From the NCBI GenBank assembly GCA_027625915.1, contig JANTQA010000057.1:8556001-8620000 (forward strand): a stretch of 64,000 nucleotides of DNA, read 5' to 3'. How positions within the stretch are numbered: the first letter of the stretch is position 1; every line of letters begins with the position of its first letter. The notes under the pieces are model-generated. The model saw only the letters and a program-made list of their open reading frames with translations, did no database searches and had not been told where the DNA came from. The DNA comes from Anaeramoeba flamelloides (lineage: Eukaryota; Metamonada; Anaeramoebidae). The translations under genes and the position numbers were made by a program. Positions 1 through 12,715 of this stretch are shown here, piece after piece.

Positions 1-1998
1 TTTGTGTAAGATTACAACTCATAGAACACCTTGAGTTTTAATCATGAAAAGAAAAAAATCAGATTTAAAAGAAAGTAAAGGGAAATAACAAGAAAAACAA
101 CAAATGAAAAAGAGTATAAAAATCGAAAAAAAAAAAAGACACAGTCTGAATATAAAAGGTTTTATTTTGTTGCCTTAGTGTTTCAGAAGTTATTGATTGT
201 TTGATTTTATTGAAAATTTAAAGATCGTCATCATAATAAAACACTTTTAAATAATACAGAAATTAACATAATTTTAATTTTAGTTCAATACATTAATACT
301 ATACTTGACAGAAGTTGATCCTGATCTATCTGAAATCTACTTTTTATATTACTCGGATATTTTTGAATATAATATTGATTCTTGGTCAACAAATCAATTA
401 TCAACCCTACTTAAATACTGATAGCTTAAACTACTTTAAGAGACCTTTTTTTTTATTTATTTAAAAATTAATCAACACTATCATAAAATGAAAGATTATA
501 AGCTAAAAATAATTATTTAGAAAAACCATATCTTAAATATTTATTCTTGATTCTTCTCATTTACTATTAATACACTATTGTTTCTTCCACTACAAGCTTT
601 TAATCAATAAAAAAATTATCTTCACTTTTTGAATTACTATGAGTAATCAATTTCAAGAATTTAGATTCGAAATGGATTTTTAATCTGTTATCAAAAAGAG
701 TATATTTGATTTTATCAGAAAAATTCCTGAAATACTTTTTTTAACAATAAATAATCACACCAAAAATTAATAATATTTATGAGTTTATTCAATCTCACCA
801 CTTCTTTACAATTAGCGAATTTGTTTGAGATTATAATTAAGAAGAAACCAAACTATAACTCTTTAATCTAGGGAAAATTTAAACTATAATAGAAATTATC
901 AAAATTCAATTAAAAACCTGTTTTTTTTCTTCTGAGAAATATCAAATCAATTTAACTCATCTAATTAAATATATGTTATTTTAATATAAAAAACATGATG
1001 AAAAGAATACTTAAATACTTTATTTAAACAATTTGAAAATATATATAAATTATCTTTTTTTTCCGGGATAGGTTAAAAAAATGATAAAAAATATTATATC
1101 TACAAAGATTTCTTAATTAGCTTATACTTTAGATCAAAGTCTTACCACTTGCTTACGCTCTTAATTAACACTATTTTCAAATTATAAATTATTATTTTTT
1201 GCAATTCAAAATAACTTTTAAGGATTATGAGAGAATTTCTAATTATTAAAATTAGAAGAGTAGTTGGATAAATCATATTGAAACTTTTATGTAGATCAAG
1301 TATAACAACTTATACTAATTTTCAAAAAAATGAAAATTAAATGAGTCTTCTAATCATCTGACTCATTTAATTTGAATGTTTTTAATAAAAAATAATAATA
1401 AAAAATACTAGTTGAAAATTTCAAGATCATTTTTATCAATTTGACTAAGTTTGGTAATTTAAAGTTGATTTTTTGAAAATTCTATATTCGAGAAAAATTT
1501 TCAAAATTAATAATAAAAATTGGTAGAATTTTTAACATTTTTTAATTTATTTTACAAAGAAAAATTGTAAATACCTTTATTTATTTTTTTAGTCTGTTTT
1601 GAAATTTTTATTTTAATTATAGGTATTAACTAGTCAGTTTCAAATAATAATTTGATCAATTTGGTTCATTTCTTCAATATAACTATTTTAATATTCTCTT
1701 GATGTTAATAAAAATATCACCTATCGATAATTATAATCAGTATTTTTTTTCGTCTTATCTGGAATTTTCACTTAAAAGCTCTTATGGTTAGAAAAATTAA
1801 GGTAATAAAGAAAAAATTATAAAAATAAAGTGAAAACAAAAAATACTTAAAATAGTAAAAAATATATAAATTCGGACACCCAGTACCCCACTCAGATAGT
1901 CATAAAATAATAATTATTAATCTCAGATTATGTAAGTTTTATCCATAATTGCTAATCTTTCTTTCGGGTTTTTGTTCCTCCTGTGTATTCTGGGGACG
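1..1998. other. Gene-free AT-rich DNA
   Basis: I see no coding exon on either strand. The stretch is A/T homopolymer-rich with frequent stops in all frames and no segment resembling a protein family. A slightly less AT-rich patch occurs near 1880-1990, just before the palindromic cluster that follows. Confidence 0.6.
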
Positions 1999-2480
1999 TG
2001 TCTTCAAGTGCCACGAATGCCTTGGTTTCTTGAAGTTTTCTGTTTTATTTGTAAAGTTTTCTAGGTTTTTTTTTTTTTTTTTTTGAGTTTTCTATTTATT
2101 TGTTAAGTGTTCTAGGTTTTTTTTACTTTTTGAAATAAACAGAAATTTTTGATACATTTTCGGTTTATTACAAAAAGTAAAAAAAACCTAAGGAAAATCT
2201 ATCGATTTTCTAAATAAATAGAAAACTCAAAAAAAGCTATCGGCGATTTTTTTTACTTTTTGTTTCGAAAATCTATTGATTTTCTGAATAAACAGAAAAC
2301 TCAAGAAAACTTATCGGACCATTTTTTTAAATTGAGAAATAAAAAGAAAATTAAAAAAAATTTCTTTTAATTTCTTAAATTAAAAAAAAAACTAACCGCG
2401 GTTTTCGATGATTTGAAAGAATTTAGTAAAATCATTGATTTTATTGAATCCTTTTAAACACTGGAAAACCCAACAACAAT
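1999..2480. repeat. Modular palindrome cluster 1
   Basis: This is a run of imperfect palindromes built from the same modules seen near 15.7-16.4, 22.8-23.25 and 50.2-51.5 kb. Recognisable pieces are the GAGTTTTCTATTTATTTG arm and its reverse complement, the hairpin core GAAAATCTATTGATTTTC, and a module reading AAATTGAGAAATAAAAAG that folds back on TTTCTTAAATT. Modules are joined by short GC-containing linkers such as CTAACCGCGG and TATCGGCG. No ORF is evident. Confidence 0.75.
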
Positions 2481-2548
2481 GTATTTTTCTATTTCGTCAT
2501 GAAAATGATAGATTTATTTTTTCTATATAGATATATCTATATATATAT

Positions 2549-3137
2549 AAACTCTTTTTCAAAAATTGTGACTTACCTGAAATAATAAATTGAAAAAAAA
2601 AAAAATTATCCTTTAGTATTCAAGAACAATTAATAACTAAATATCATTTGTAATTCACTTTTAAGTCATTTTAAATCAATAAAAACCTCATATATTAAAA
2701 ATTAAAAAAAAATAAATAAAACCAAAAACTAAAAAAAAGTGAGTAACAATTTTTGAAATGAGCATTACCCATTTTTTATTACTGAACTTTCACTGAAAAA
2801 AAGTTGAAAAACAATATTTTTTATGAATAATTAAATCCATTTTCAAAGACATTACATTCTCAATTTTCTTAGTGATTATTTGTCTTTTCGAAGATCTCTT
2901 TTTTTTTTCCACATGATCTTTTGAAAAAAAAAAATGAAAAAGAAAAAGAAAAAAAAAGAAAAAGAAAAACAAAAGAAAAAAAAAATTTGAAAAAGCAAAA
3001 CTAAAATTTGAAAAATTAGAAAAAATGATTATGATCTAAAAATTTGAAAATATTTTTTGTTAAGAATACTGGAATAAACCCTCAAAACAACTCCCATTAA
3101 CATTATAAAGTGAGTCAAAATTTATGAAAAATAGTTT
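2549..3137 (+). mobile_element. MITE family, copy 1 (about 589 bp)
   Basis: The left end reads AAACTCTTTTTCAAAAATTG and the right end, reverse complemented, reads AAACTATTTTTCATAAATTT, giving terminal inverted repeats of about 28 bp that end in GTGACTTAC / TTGACTCAC. Both ends lie in TA-rich flanks, consistent with insertion at TA. The interior has a purine-rich AAAAAGAAAAAG tract and no intact ORF. Related copies lie at 6363-7036, 32427-33043, 44512-45055 and 48031-49933. It looks like a non-autonomous DNA transposon. Confidence 0.7.
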
Positions 3138-5340
3138 ATATATATTAATTTTCTACTTCTCTTTTTTTTTATTTGATAAATTTTCCTTTATTACAACTTA
3201 CTAGAAATCAATAAATATTAAAAATCAGAATATTTTTTCGAATTCACTAAAATAGGGAATATTTATACAATTGATAGTTCTGATTTTTTTTTTTTTTTTT
3301 AATATTCCAAAATTGGAATCTGGTAGTGCCATCTCATCTGTTCTTTAAATTTTATGATGTAAATTCAATTCAATAGAAAAAAAAAATTATTGAATTAAAA
3401 ATATCTGAATATGTATTAAAAGGGCATATCTGATTATTTTTCAATTTTTCTTTTATCAAGATTTATAAAATATATTAAATAATTTAAGGAAAATTTGAAA
3501 ATTTATTCAAAAATTAGATATAATAGTGAAAAAAATACCCTGACATGTAAAACAATCCGGACCAAGATTTTTAATTGTGAATATTCGGAAAATTTCTGTG
3601 TAATTGTAAATATTTTCAATCGAAAGGTTATTTATAGATAACCACTTTTTTTATGAACCTCGGTAATAAACCTACCTAAAGTTTATTAAAAGTGGGTCTG
3701 TCTATAGAATACTCATTTTATTTTTTTAATAACCTGGGTAGATCTACTTTTTTTTTGAACAACAATAGAGTTTTATAGAGGTCTGTTAGAGTTTTAAAAA
3801 TGATAGTTTTTATTCTTGTTTTTTGATTGATTGAATCTTGTTTGAACAAGTTAAATTTCATTAATCGTGATTCTAATACATGGGTGTGTTATAATTTTAA
3901 AATTTTAGGTCTCATTAAAAAAGTATTTGATTCAATAAAAGAAATTAAACAACAATTTTTCTAATATTCAAAATTATAAATCTTTTCATGGATTTTTTTC
4001 ATTCATGGTTTTTTTTAACACTATAATACTTGAAAAAACTTGATAAAATCAACTTGCTCTACTGGTAATATAGAAAAAATAATTCCCTTATATCATTTTT
4101 TGTTTTTTAAACTCATTGTTGTTTTTTTTTTGTTGATTCAGGCAAACACAAAAAATCCTGATTACCAAATAAAATGAATTAATGTGTAGAATTTGATTGT
4201 TGTCTGATTTTTTTGCTATGAAATATACTTGAATTTTTATGCAATTGAGAGTTTGTTGATTAATTACAGGCCTACCCACAAAAAAGTTGATAAATAGTAA
4301 TTGATTGTTTAACTAAAAACTATACTCCTTTCAATTTATTGAGTGGATGCGATTCTTGTGAGAATTAACCATATTGACTCTCTCACTTGGTTCAACAATA
4401 TCTCTTATCCAAATTACGAAAAAGAAAAAAAAACAGAAACCGAAAAAAAAAAAAAATTAGAAGGTAAAAAAAAATAAAATAAAGAATAGAAAAAAACAAT
4501 AAAAGAAGATAATAATGCCTGAAAAGTTTCACTCAATATTTGTTCAAGACATATATTTTTATATTACCTATATCATTCAAAGACACCCAAGACAATAATG
4601 AAAATTCACTTTTTTTTTTTTTAAATATAAACTAATCTATAATTTTTCAGAAATATAACAAATAATTTAATTCAAATCAAATTTGAGATTCATAAAAAAA
4701 ATACCTGAGCAAACAATAAATTTTCTTTGAAAATTAAAAACTCAAAATTCATAGGTTAAGCCCTTCCATAACCGAAAAATGGTTTTTTTTAAATATCCAC
4801 AGACATTATATTTCAATAGAAATTACTATTTTGATTCAATTAAGAATTTTATCAAATTTCAAAAGTATAATTTCCCCTTCAACACTCTTAGTAAACAACT
4901 CCAATTTTAAACGATCACATTGCCTATGAGTTATGGCAAATGTGCTTATTGGATTGTTTATTATTTTTACCAATCAGAACAATTCTTGGAAAGGAATTAG
5001 CTTTGTATAACGTCTTTTTGTATAAATGTTTTTTTATTTTTGGATTTTTTGTTATTTTTTTATTGAATTGAAGTTCCTCTTCAAGCTTTATAACAATTTT
5101 AAAACAACAATATGAAAATTTATTATTAATTACTTTTTTAACAAAATCAAAAGTAAAAATAAAAAAAAAAAAAAAAACTGAAAACATGGAGTTTCTTTAA
5201 ATTTATTTTTGAGGATCCTGTGTATTATTTAATTTTTAATACTATTAATAAAAAAAAAAAAAACAAAAATAAGAAAAGAAAATTTAATTTCATGAAAAAC
5301 ATTGAAATAATAATAAAAAAAATAATTTAACAAAAATTGT
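3138..5340. other. Gene-free stretch between MITE copy 1 and the RasGEF gene
   Basis: No supported exon lies here. Several open frames of 60-90 codons on the minus strand are poly-F/K/N runs without family resemblance. The stretch contains the small dispersed repeat at 3526-3890 and the putative 3' flank of the RasGEF gene. Confidence 0.5.
3526..3890 (+). repeat. Dispersed repeat sharing AATACCCTGACATG
   Basis: The block starting with AAAAAAATACCCTGACATG and continuing through CCGGACCAAGATTTTTAATTG recurs at 7588-7700 in the same orientation. The similarity runs for about 110 bp, and shorter matches continue further, including TTGATTGATTGAAT here against the reverse complement of TTCAATCAATCAAAAC near 7770. 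The two copies therefore seem to share both ends, with different middles. I cannot assign a superfamily. Confidence 0.5.
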
Positions 5341-8300
5341 TTAATTTAAACTTGTTCTGGTTGATCCTCTAGGCTCGTTTTGTAAGGAAATTTCATATAA
5401 TAATTTCTCATTTTTAAAACATAATCTTTGTTTGAATAATTCTTGTATTTGATAAATAGGAATAAAATTATAAGCCACTTTTTGGTATTTTTTTATTTCT
5501 CTCATTATGTTATATAAAGATTTTCTTTTACGGAAATTTATTAAACCTTCAATTGTGCTTGAGCTGTCGTCTGAAACATAAGTTAAATCTGATTTAAAAG
5601 CGCCAAAATAAGGCAATGCGGGCAATTTGCATGTTTTTAAAATATCTTTATATTTTTTAACATCTTCAATGCTTTTGACATCCTTTATTAAGTTATCAAA
5701 AGATTTCCAGTGATTTTTTGAAACTTCACTTCTTGTGACTTTCAATCTTTTACAATTTGAATTATTCATTGTACGAACGATCATTAAAAGGCTATCAAAA
5801 TTATTCATTTCTCTTAATAATTCGCAGACATTAATCCAACGAACAAATTGTGCGGCTCTTCGTCTTAATGTTTTTTGACTTACTATCTGTTCAGTTACAT
5901 ATAATGATACATCATTAAATTTTTTGATCATTTTTATTATATTCTGAGATTTATGATCTTTTTTTGTTTTTCTATTAATAGAATACTCAATTAGTTCATC
6001 AGGCTATTTAGGAATTTAAGGTATAAATAATTATTTAATATATTTTTAATTTTATGATTAATTTATTTTTTAATGTTGAATATTTTTATATTTTATTTTT
6101 GGATTTATTCTTTTTGATTATTTTCAAATATTAAACTAAAAATTATGAAGCGAAAAGGTATAAAAAAATAATATATTTGGTTGATATTTTCATGTATTTT
6201 ATTTCATATTAATTAATAATAAAATAAATTAATAACAAAATAAAATAGTTCAAGAAAATTTTCTTTAAAAGTTTGTTTAAATGTGTTGAATAATTGTTTA
6301 AAATAAAAAATAAAAAAAAAAATTATTAATATTATTTTGTTCTCTTAACTATTCAAAAAATAAAACTATTTTTCAAAAATGTTGACTCGTTTTATAATGT
6401 TATTGGAAGTTGCTTTGTAGAGATTTGTCTTCTATATTCTTATCAAAAAAATATTTTCAATTTTTTGATCAGAATCATTTTTTCTATTTCTTTTTTTTTT
6501 TCTGTTTCTTCTTTTTTTTTTTTTTGATCATTTTTTTTTCTTTTTCCTTTTGGTTTTTTTTTTTTTTTTCTTTTTTTTTTAGTCAAATTTTCCTTCTCCT
6601 TTTTTTTTTCTCTTTTCTTACTTTTTTGTTTTTCTTTTTTCTTTTTTTTTTGAGAAAGCAGAGTTGAAGCCAAAAAAAACAAAAAGATCTTCTAAAATAC
6701 CAATAAACCTTAAGAAAATTGAGAAAATGTAATGTCTTTTAAAATGCATATATTTATTAAAAAAAAAAATCTTATTGTTAACCTTTTTTTCTGTAAAAGT
6801 TCAGTAATAAAAAATCTTAGGCTGATTTCAAAAAATGTGATTCAATTTTTTTTCGTTTTAGGCTTGTATTTATTTTTTTTTAATTCTTAAAATATCAAGT
6901 TTTTATGTGTTTGTAGAAATGATTTAAGAGTAAATTACTCATAAGATTTAATAATTAGTTGTCATGTAATACTAAAGGATAAATTTTTTTTTTCAATTTA
7001 TTATTTCAGGTGTGTAACAATTTTTGAAATATAGTTCAAATATAATAAAGTAAAATTATTAAAAAAAATAAAGAAATCATTGCGTTGTAGATTTTTTTTT
7101 GAGTCAGATTTCTTAAATTGTTTGTTAGTATACCTTTCAGAATAACAACAATATAGATTTTGATCTTCAACTTTTTTTTTTTTTTCAAAAAGTTTAATAT
7201 TTAAAATCGAATTAAAATCAAAAACTGAATTAATTAAGAGAAAGTTTTGTCATTACGATATAGAACCATGATTATAGTATGGGGTATATTATCGATGAGA
7301 ATTCATATATACATATGAATGATTTTCAATCTGCCATTTTCTTTTGAATATGGCCTTTCTTAATGAAATTTTCTCAATTGCTTCATATAAAAAATGAATT
7401 CTTTTTATTTTCATTCTTTATTCCTTCCTTTGTTCTTTTTCCTTTATTTTTTGAAAAAGTGTGTTATTGTGTTGAGAATATTTTATCAAATAATAAATAT
7501 TGAACGATATTTTGGATCTAAACATTATTATTTTGGAATCACTTGGTTGTACAATTCTTCAGAAAGCGAAAAATTCAATTATAGTAGTTAAAAAAATACC
7601 CTGACATGAAAAAAATACCGGACAAGATTTTTAATTGTGACTATTAGGAAAATTGATGTGTAATTGCAAATATTTTAATTAAAATTCTTTTATTTAAAAA
7701 ACAAACCTTTTAAATTATAACTCACCCACTTATTAGAATTGTTATTAATGAAATTACACTTGTTCAAAACACTATTCAATCAATCAAAACAATAATTAAA
7801 AAAAAAATCAACACCTTAAGTTCCACGATAATGATGTCACAAAATCGGAATTAATGTTTATATTTAATTGCTGTTTCTTTCCAACTCAAAATTTTCCAGT
7901 TTTATTTTTTTTATTATTGTTGCTTAGTGTTATGAATATAATTGGCCGGTTAGATTTATAACAAACTTCAATTTAATCTCAGATAAATTTGAATAATTTA
8001 ATATATTCTGAAAGAATTGTTTTTAATTTTGTTGTAAAACAAATCCTTATATGATTAGGAATTTCTCGTTTTATATATTATTTTAAAATTATTTAATTAT
8101 TAAGTTTTTTTTTTAGTTTTAGACAAAAGATTAAAAAAAAATAATAATAGATAATAAAAATGGAAGAAGAAGAAGAAGAAGAAAATAAAGACGATTATTT
8201 AATTTGTTATAAAAAAGATCCTTACTTGAATTTTGCTAAATAATTGATGGAAAAACAATGTCATTTGTCTTGCTATCTCTATTGGCTTAACATCAGATAG

Positions 8301-9790
8301 TGTAAAATTAACTGAGAACAAAGTCTTTGGGATTATCGGATCAGGGGGTTGGTCTTTTTTTGTATAATTTTGACCTGATAGCTTTGAATGGTTTTTATTT
8401 TCTTGTAAGGTTTGTATTTTTGTTATTAAGTTTTGACTTTCTTTTGGATAGTTTTGTTTTACTTCATTTTCTAGAAATGAAAGCAATTGTTCAATAAGAA
8501 TTGGACCAAAATCTGAAAATTGGGTGTCCACCCAAGAATCTAAAACTGTTATTGTTCTTTTTTGAATTGATATCTCCATTTTATTTTCATTTTTATTGTC
8601 CTTTTCTGTTTCTATTTCATTTTCCTTTTCTATTTCCTTTTCCTTTTCCTTTTCCTTTTCTTTTTCTATTTCTGTTTCCGATTCCTTTTCTGTTTTTGTT
8701 TTTGTTTCGTTTGTTGTTAATGAGGGTACTCGATATCTTTGTACTATTTTTAAAAATAAATGTTCAGGCTTCAAAAATTCATGATAAGTGATTAAAAAAG
8801 TTTCCATAAATTTTTTATCGAAATGGTCTGGATGAATTAAGTGTTCAATTAATTTATTAATATTTGATAAATAAATTGAGGAAAAAAAATCCCCATTTTG
8901 GTATTTTTTCAGATCTTCTTTTTCAATTCTGATATTTTTTTGATTGTTTTTTGGTTCATCCCAAATGTTTATATCTTCGTCGTCTAGACTTAGCACGATA
9001 TTTCTCCCTACATCAATTTCCTCGTCTTGGTTATCTTCTAAGGAATCTTCTTCTTGATGAAGGATATCCCATTTTTTATTATTTTCATTGACTCCTACAC
9101 GGATAAAACTAATCAACATACTTTCTGGTTGCTCTTGAAAAACATCTTTTAAATAACAATAAAATATATAGTTTTTTCAGATCAAAAAGGAAAGACAAAA
9201 ATTAAAATATTAATAATTAATTGAAATAAAAAGAAAAGATACCAATGATATTTTAGAAGATAAAAAGTTATGAGGGGAGAGAGAGAGAGAGAGAGAGCAG
9301 TTACATTTGATTCCAGTTTGATTTTCAATAAATTTAATGATCGAAGGTCTTTTTTCTATATCATAATGTTGCATAATTAGTTGTAATATATCTTCTGAAT
9401 TTAGTATATTTCTATTTAAACTTTTTTCAGCTGTCTTCAATCTGCCCAGACTTTCATTTTGATAAATTGGTGTAATTCTTTCCCGAAATTCTAAAATTTC
9501 TGGTCTATTGTTCATTAACTTTGCAAGCCATTGGGATTTTCTATTTTGATTTTCTTGTTCTATTTTAGATCTTTTTTCATCTTTATTTTTTCTTGACTTT
9601 TCTAACTTGATCGTTTTTTTTTTACCTGCAGAAATTGATTTGTTTAATTGATTTATTCGATCTGCTAACTCAAAAATATTTTTTCCTTTTTGAGTAACAT
9701 TATTTCCCAAAGATTTTAAGATTTCCTTTTTTTGTTTTTGGATTTGTTTAATTTCTTGTTTTCTAATCTTATAAATTTTTGAAACTTCAT
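5341..9790 (-). CDS. RasGEF (LisH-like + RasGEF_N + CDC25 domains), 5' exon missing
   Basis: Guanine-nucleotide exchange factor predicted to load GTP onto Ras-family GTPases at membranes. Exons on the minus strand are 9790-9305, 9145-8226 and 6003-5341 (at least 688 residues). The first part has a Lys-rich coiled coil (NIFELADRINQLNKS), then a LisH-like stretch (ILQLIMQHYDIEKRPSIIKF). Exon two has an acidic segment, a RasGEF_N/REM core (LIHPDHFDKKFMETFLITYH), a KEKEKE linker and ARQMTLFFHQLFSKIQ. The last exon holds the catalytic half: EQIV, LREMNNFDSLLMIV, LPALPYFGAFKSDLTYV and LINFRKRKSL. Joins are phase-consistent: donor GTAACT to acceptor AAAAG, and GTAAGG to AAATAG. The second join rebuilds SKIQ-PDELIEYS, as expected at the start of the catalytic domain. 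Exon one reads back to a phase-1 acceptor at 9791-9792 without an in-frame ATG, so the start codon lies in an upstream exon I could not find. Confidence 0.85.
6363..7036 (-). mobile_element. MITE family, copy 2, inside the RasGEF intron
   Basis: The terminus AAACTATTTTTCAAAAATG followed by TTGACTC at 6363 matches the right end of copy 1 reverse complemented, and the far end carries the GTGTAACAATTTTTGAAAT motif. The inside matches copy 1 in reverse orientation, including GATCAGAATCATTTTTTC, the poly-pyrimidine block and AAAGTTCAGTAATAAAAAAT. It is slightly longer than copy 1 because the pyrimidine tract has expanded. Confidence 0.7.
7588..7700 (+). repeat. Second copy of the AATACCCTGACATG repeat
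   Basis: Matches 3526-3640 in the same orientation (AATACCCTGACATG, then GGACAAGATTTTTAATTGTG). It lies in the RasGEF intron. Confidence 0.5.
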
Positions 9791-10512
9791 CTATTGATTA
9801 AATTTATTTGGATTTAATTAATGGATAAATTTTGTCGATAAATTTCAAGAATTATTTATAGATCGAGAAATTAAGGATTTGGTTAAGTTAGTATTTTTAT
9901 TTTTATTGTGATTTTTATTTTCAAATATACAAAAGCATAGTACATTTCTACATTTATCATAATGTATTTTTTTTTCTTTATTTCCACTATAATCGAGAAT
10001 AAACTTTATTTTAGTCAAACGGGTATCCAAAAAAAAACATTTTTTTCAAATATCAAATATTTTTTATTATTGACCTTTGAAGATTAAATTAGAAATAAGT
10101 AGAATAATACACCTCAAAGAATAGTTGATATCCGCCTGAAATAAAACTAATAAATCTATAGATTTTCTTTAAAATTTTAAAACTCAAATTCTTAGTGTTT
10201 AGATTGAGAAAAAAAAAAAGAATGTTCATTTTGATCTCCTATTGAATATCAAATAAAATTACAATTAAAATCATATGATTTTTCTCTACAACCATTTTTA
10301 CTGTTTCAGTAACATTAGAATAACACGTTTTTGCCAAGTGACTATCGATCATGCAATAAAAAAAAAATTTGCAAATGAATTAGGTGTAAAAAAAGTTCAA
10401 AAAAAAAAAGTAAAAATGTGGAAAAATGATTTCTATTTGAAAATTTCCAAAATAAAATTTTTTCTTCTAATATCAATTCAAACCCTTTAAACACGTGTAA
10501 TTCACTCATCAC

Positions 10513-10577
10513 AACTGGGCCTCTTTGACTGGAAAATGGTTTATATAAATTCTTTTTCAGTCAAAGAGACCCAGTTT
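10513..10577. repeat. Near-perfect hairpin
   Basis: The left arm AACTGGGCCTCTTTGACTG pairs with the right arm CAGTCAAAGAGACCCAGTT with one mismatch, around an AT-rich loop of about 24 bp. Its GC content is well above the surroundings. No gene is adjacent. Confidence 0.7.
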
Positions 10578-10619
10578 TATTGAAGAAATAGAACATATTC
10601 TATTAGTTTAATTCATCAT

Positions 10620-10870
10620 TCTTCTCAAACTAAAATTTAAATTTTTAGATCAAAATCATTTTTTCTCATTTTGTAAAATTTTGTTTTTTTTGTATTTTGT
10701 AAATTTTTTTTTTTTTATTTTTTTTTTTTATTTTTTTTAACAATTAAATTTGAAAAAAAAAATGTTTGAAACCCCAAATTAACATTAAGAAAAGTTGGGT
10801 TTTTTATGTTCATTAAAATTCATACTTTGACAAGTCAAAAATCTTATTGTCAACAGTTTTAATTTCATTT
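10620..10870 (-). mobile_element. MITE fragment
   Basis: The segment has the order typical of the reverse-orientation MITE: ATCAAAATCATTTTTTC, a T-rich block, AATCTTATTGTCAACAG, then a loose match to the AGTTCAGT region. Neither terminus is clear, so this is a decayed internal fragment. Confidence 0.35.
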
Positions 10871-11721
10871 AGAAATTGAGAATTTTACACGAGACTTTCG
10901 AATAATATAAACCAAAAAATTTTTTTCATTTTTTTTTTTTTTGAAATTTAAGGTTTGTTCAGGCTTTTCTTTATGATTATCGACTCTAATACGAAGTTTA
11001 TTATTTCGGTATTTCGAAACAATCTAAGTTTGGTTGATTCTTAAAAATAAAGTGAATTTTTCATTTTTGGCTGGGAACCTTTGAGTGAAATGGAGTTTAT
11101 ATCTATATTATATATATATTAATTTTGAATTGAATTAAGAGCAAAGATAGAAATTTGAATTTAACTTTGTTAAAAAAGTTTAGGTAATCTATTTTTTGAT
11201 CATAAAGAGATTGATCAAAAAGAAATTTAGTTGGAAAAAAGAAATGTATATGGATATGTCAATTTCAATTCTTTGAGGGGGTAATGAATTTTATATTATT
11301 TGAATAATTTTTTTAAAAAACTATCTTTTATAATTTCTAGTTACAAAGGCAAAAAATGTTCATTAGTTTAGAGAGAATCTGGAAAAATAAATGTAACCAG
11401 TTTTCTTTTTTTTTTGAAGAGAATTTTCTTTAAAAAATTAAATTTCTTCAATAGATATCGGGGATTTGGTAATCATATTTTTAAGTGAGATTTTGCTTTT
11501 TGAGATTATTTATCTCCAAGTTAATTTAAAAAATTCAAAAATTTACTGCTTGGAAAGAAAACCATTTATTCTTCGATATTTGACAATTGTTAGATTTTCT
11601 CTTATTTTTTTAGTTCAAGCAAAATAAAAAGTTCATTTATTTTCTCAACCCATATAGAGCTTCGTTTAATTTCTTTTAGGTTTGAAAAATGTTTTAGTTT
11701 TGGCAATATGTATTTCAATCT

Positions 11722-11722
11722 G

Positions 11723-11752
<30 letters not shown>
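11722..11752. repeat. TA microsatellite
   Basis: Uninterrupted alternating TA of about 30 bp. Similar tracts occur at 17195-17222 and 31435-31467. Confidence 0.9.
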
Positions 11753-11757
<5 letters not shown>

Positions 11758-12355
11758 ATAAAGGGGTAGTTGTCTTTGTTTAGTAAAGAGTTACAATTCA
11801 ATTTCTATTTTTTTAAAAAAATAAAATTGTTTTCCTTCTTTGTTCAAATTCCCAAGAAAAAAATAAACTATACTCTTCTTTTTTTTTTATTGATCTTTAA
11901 ATTTAGGTTGATTTTATTAATAACTAAAAAATAACAAAACTTTGGATATAATGGTAAATTCAAAATAAGTTGTTAAATATCTTTTACTTCATTATGTTTT
12001 TTGCTTCATTACATTTATTAAATCTTATATGGGTGAAATAATTTAATCAGCAAATTCAATTAAAAAACTGGAGAGATCTTGGAAGATTAGTGATTATAAT
12101 TATTGGTGAAAAATGAGTGCTAAAGCTATTTTCATAAAGAAGTGGCTTTTTTTTTCAACTTTTAGTCAACAGCCTGAAGATTTAGTAAACTCAAGTAGCG
12201 GATCGTTTCTTAATTTAAAGTGTATCTTAATTGAGCTTGGGTGTTTATTTACATTAAAAAAAAAATTTCAAAAGCAAACAAATGCCATGTGTGTTAAAAT
12301 ATATAACTGATACAGACGTTCTAAAAAAGTGTATAATTTATTTTAAGATTTTTAG

Positions 12356-12715
12356 AATTAAAACTTTTATCAAGTTTTCTGTTTTAAAAAAATTGAAGAC
12401 TTTTTCGGAATTAAAACTTTTTGAAAGGTTTTTTAAAAAAGAAAAGGACTTTTTTAGAATTAAACTTTTTGCAAGTTATCTGTTTTAAAAAAGTGAAGAC
12501 TTTTTCAGAATTAAAACTTTTTGAAAGAACTTTCTATTTTTAAAAAAAGTAAAAACTTTTTTAGAATTAAACTTTTTGCAAGTTTTCTGTTATAAAAAAA
12601 TTGAAGACTTTTTCGGAATTAAAACTTTTTGAAAGAGTTTTCTATTGCAAAAAAATGAAAACTTTTTCAGAATTAAAACTTTTTTCAAGTTTTCTGTTTT
12701 AAAAAAGCGAAGAAT
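12356..12715. repeat. Tandem array of about 52-bp units in a two-unit register
   Basis: Seven units start with AATTAAA at about 12356, 12408, 12458, 12509, 12565, 12617 and 12671. Units alternate between a type containing CAAGTTTTCTGTT...GAAGACTTTTTC and a type containing GAAAG...AAAACTTTTT. The higher-order period is therefore about 105 bp. No gene overlaps convincingly. Confidence 0.8.

Larger units (their letters stand above)
6004..8225 (-). other. 2222-bp intron of the RasGEF gene
   Basis: The intron separates the RasGEF_N exon from the catalytic exon at phase 0. It contains MITE copy 2 (6363-7036), the small repeat at 7588-7700, long pyrimidine tracts, and no coding segment related to RasGEF. 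Other introns of this gene are short (159 bp), so the size is probably due to insertions. Confidence 0.75.

Noticed and set aside
6410-6682. Overlapping 79-85 codon open frames on both strands
   Set aside because: They are poly-Phe or poly-Lys translations of the pyrimidine tract in MITE copy 2.
9845-10030. Possible first exon of the RasGEF gene
   Set aside because: No ATG in this interval gives a phase-1 donor that would match the acceptor at 9791-9792.
12113-12310. 65-codon open frame with SQQPEDLVNSSSGSF
   Set aside because: The composition is more protein-like than the flanks, but there is no partner exon or family, so it is not called.
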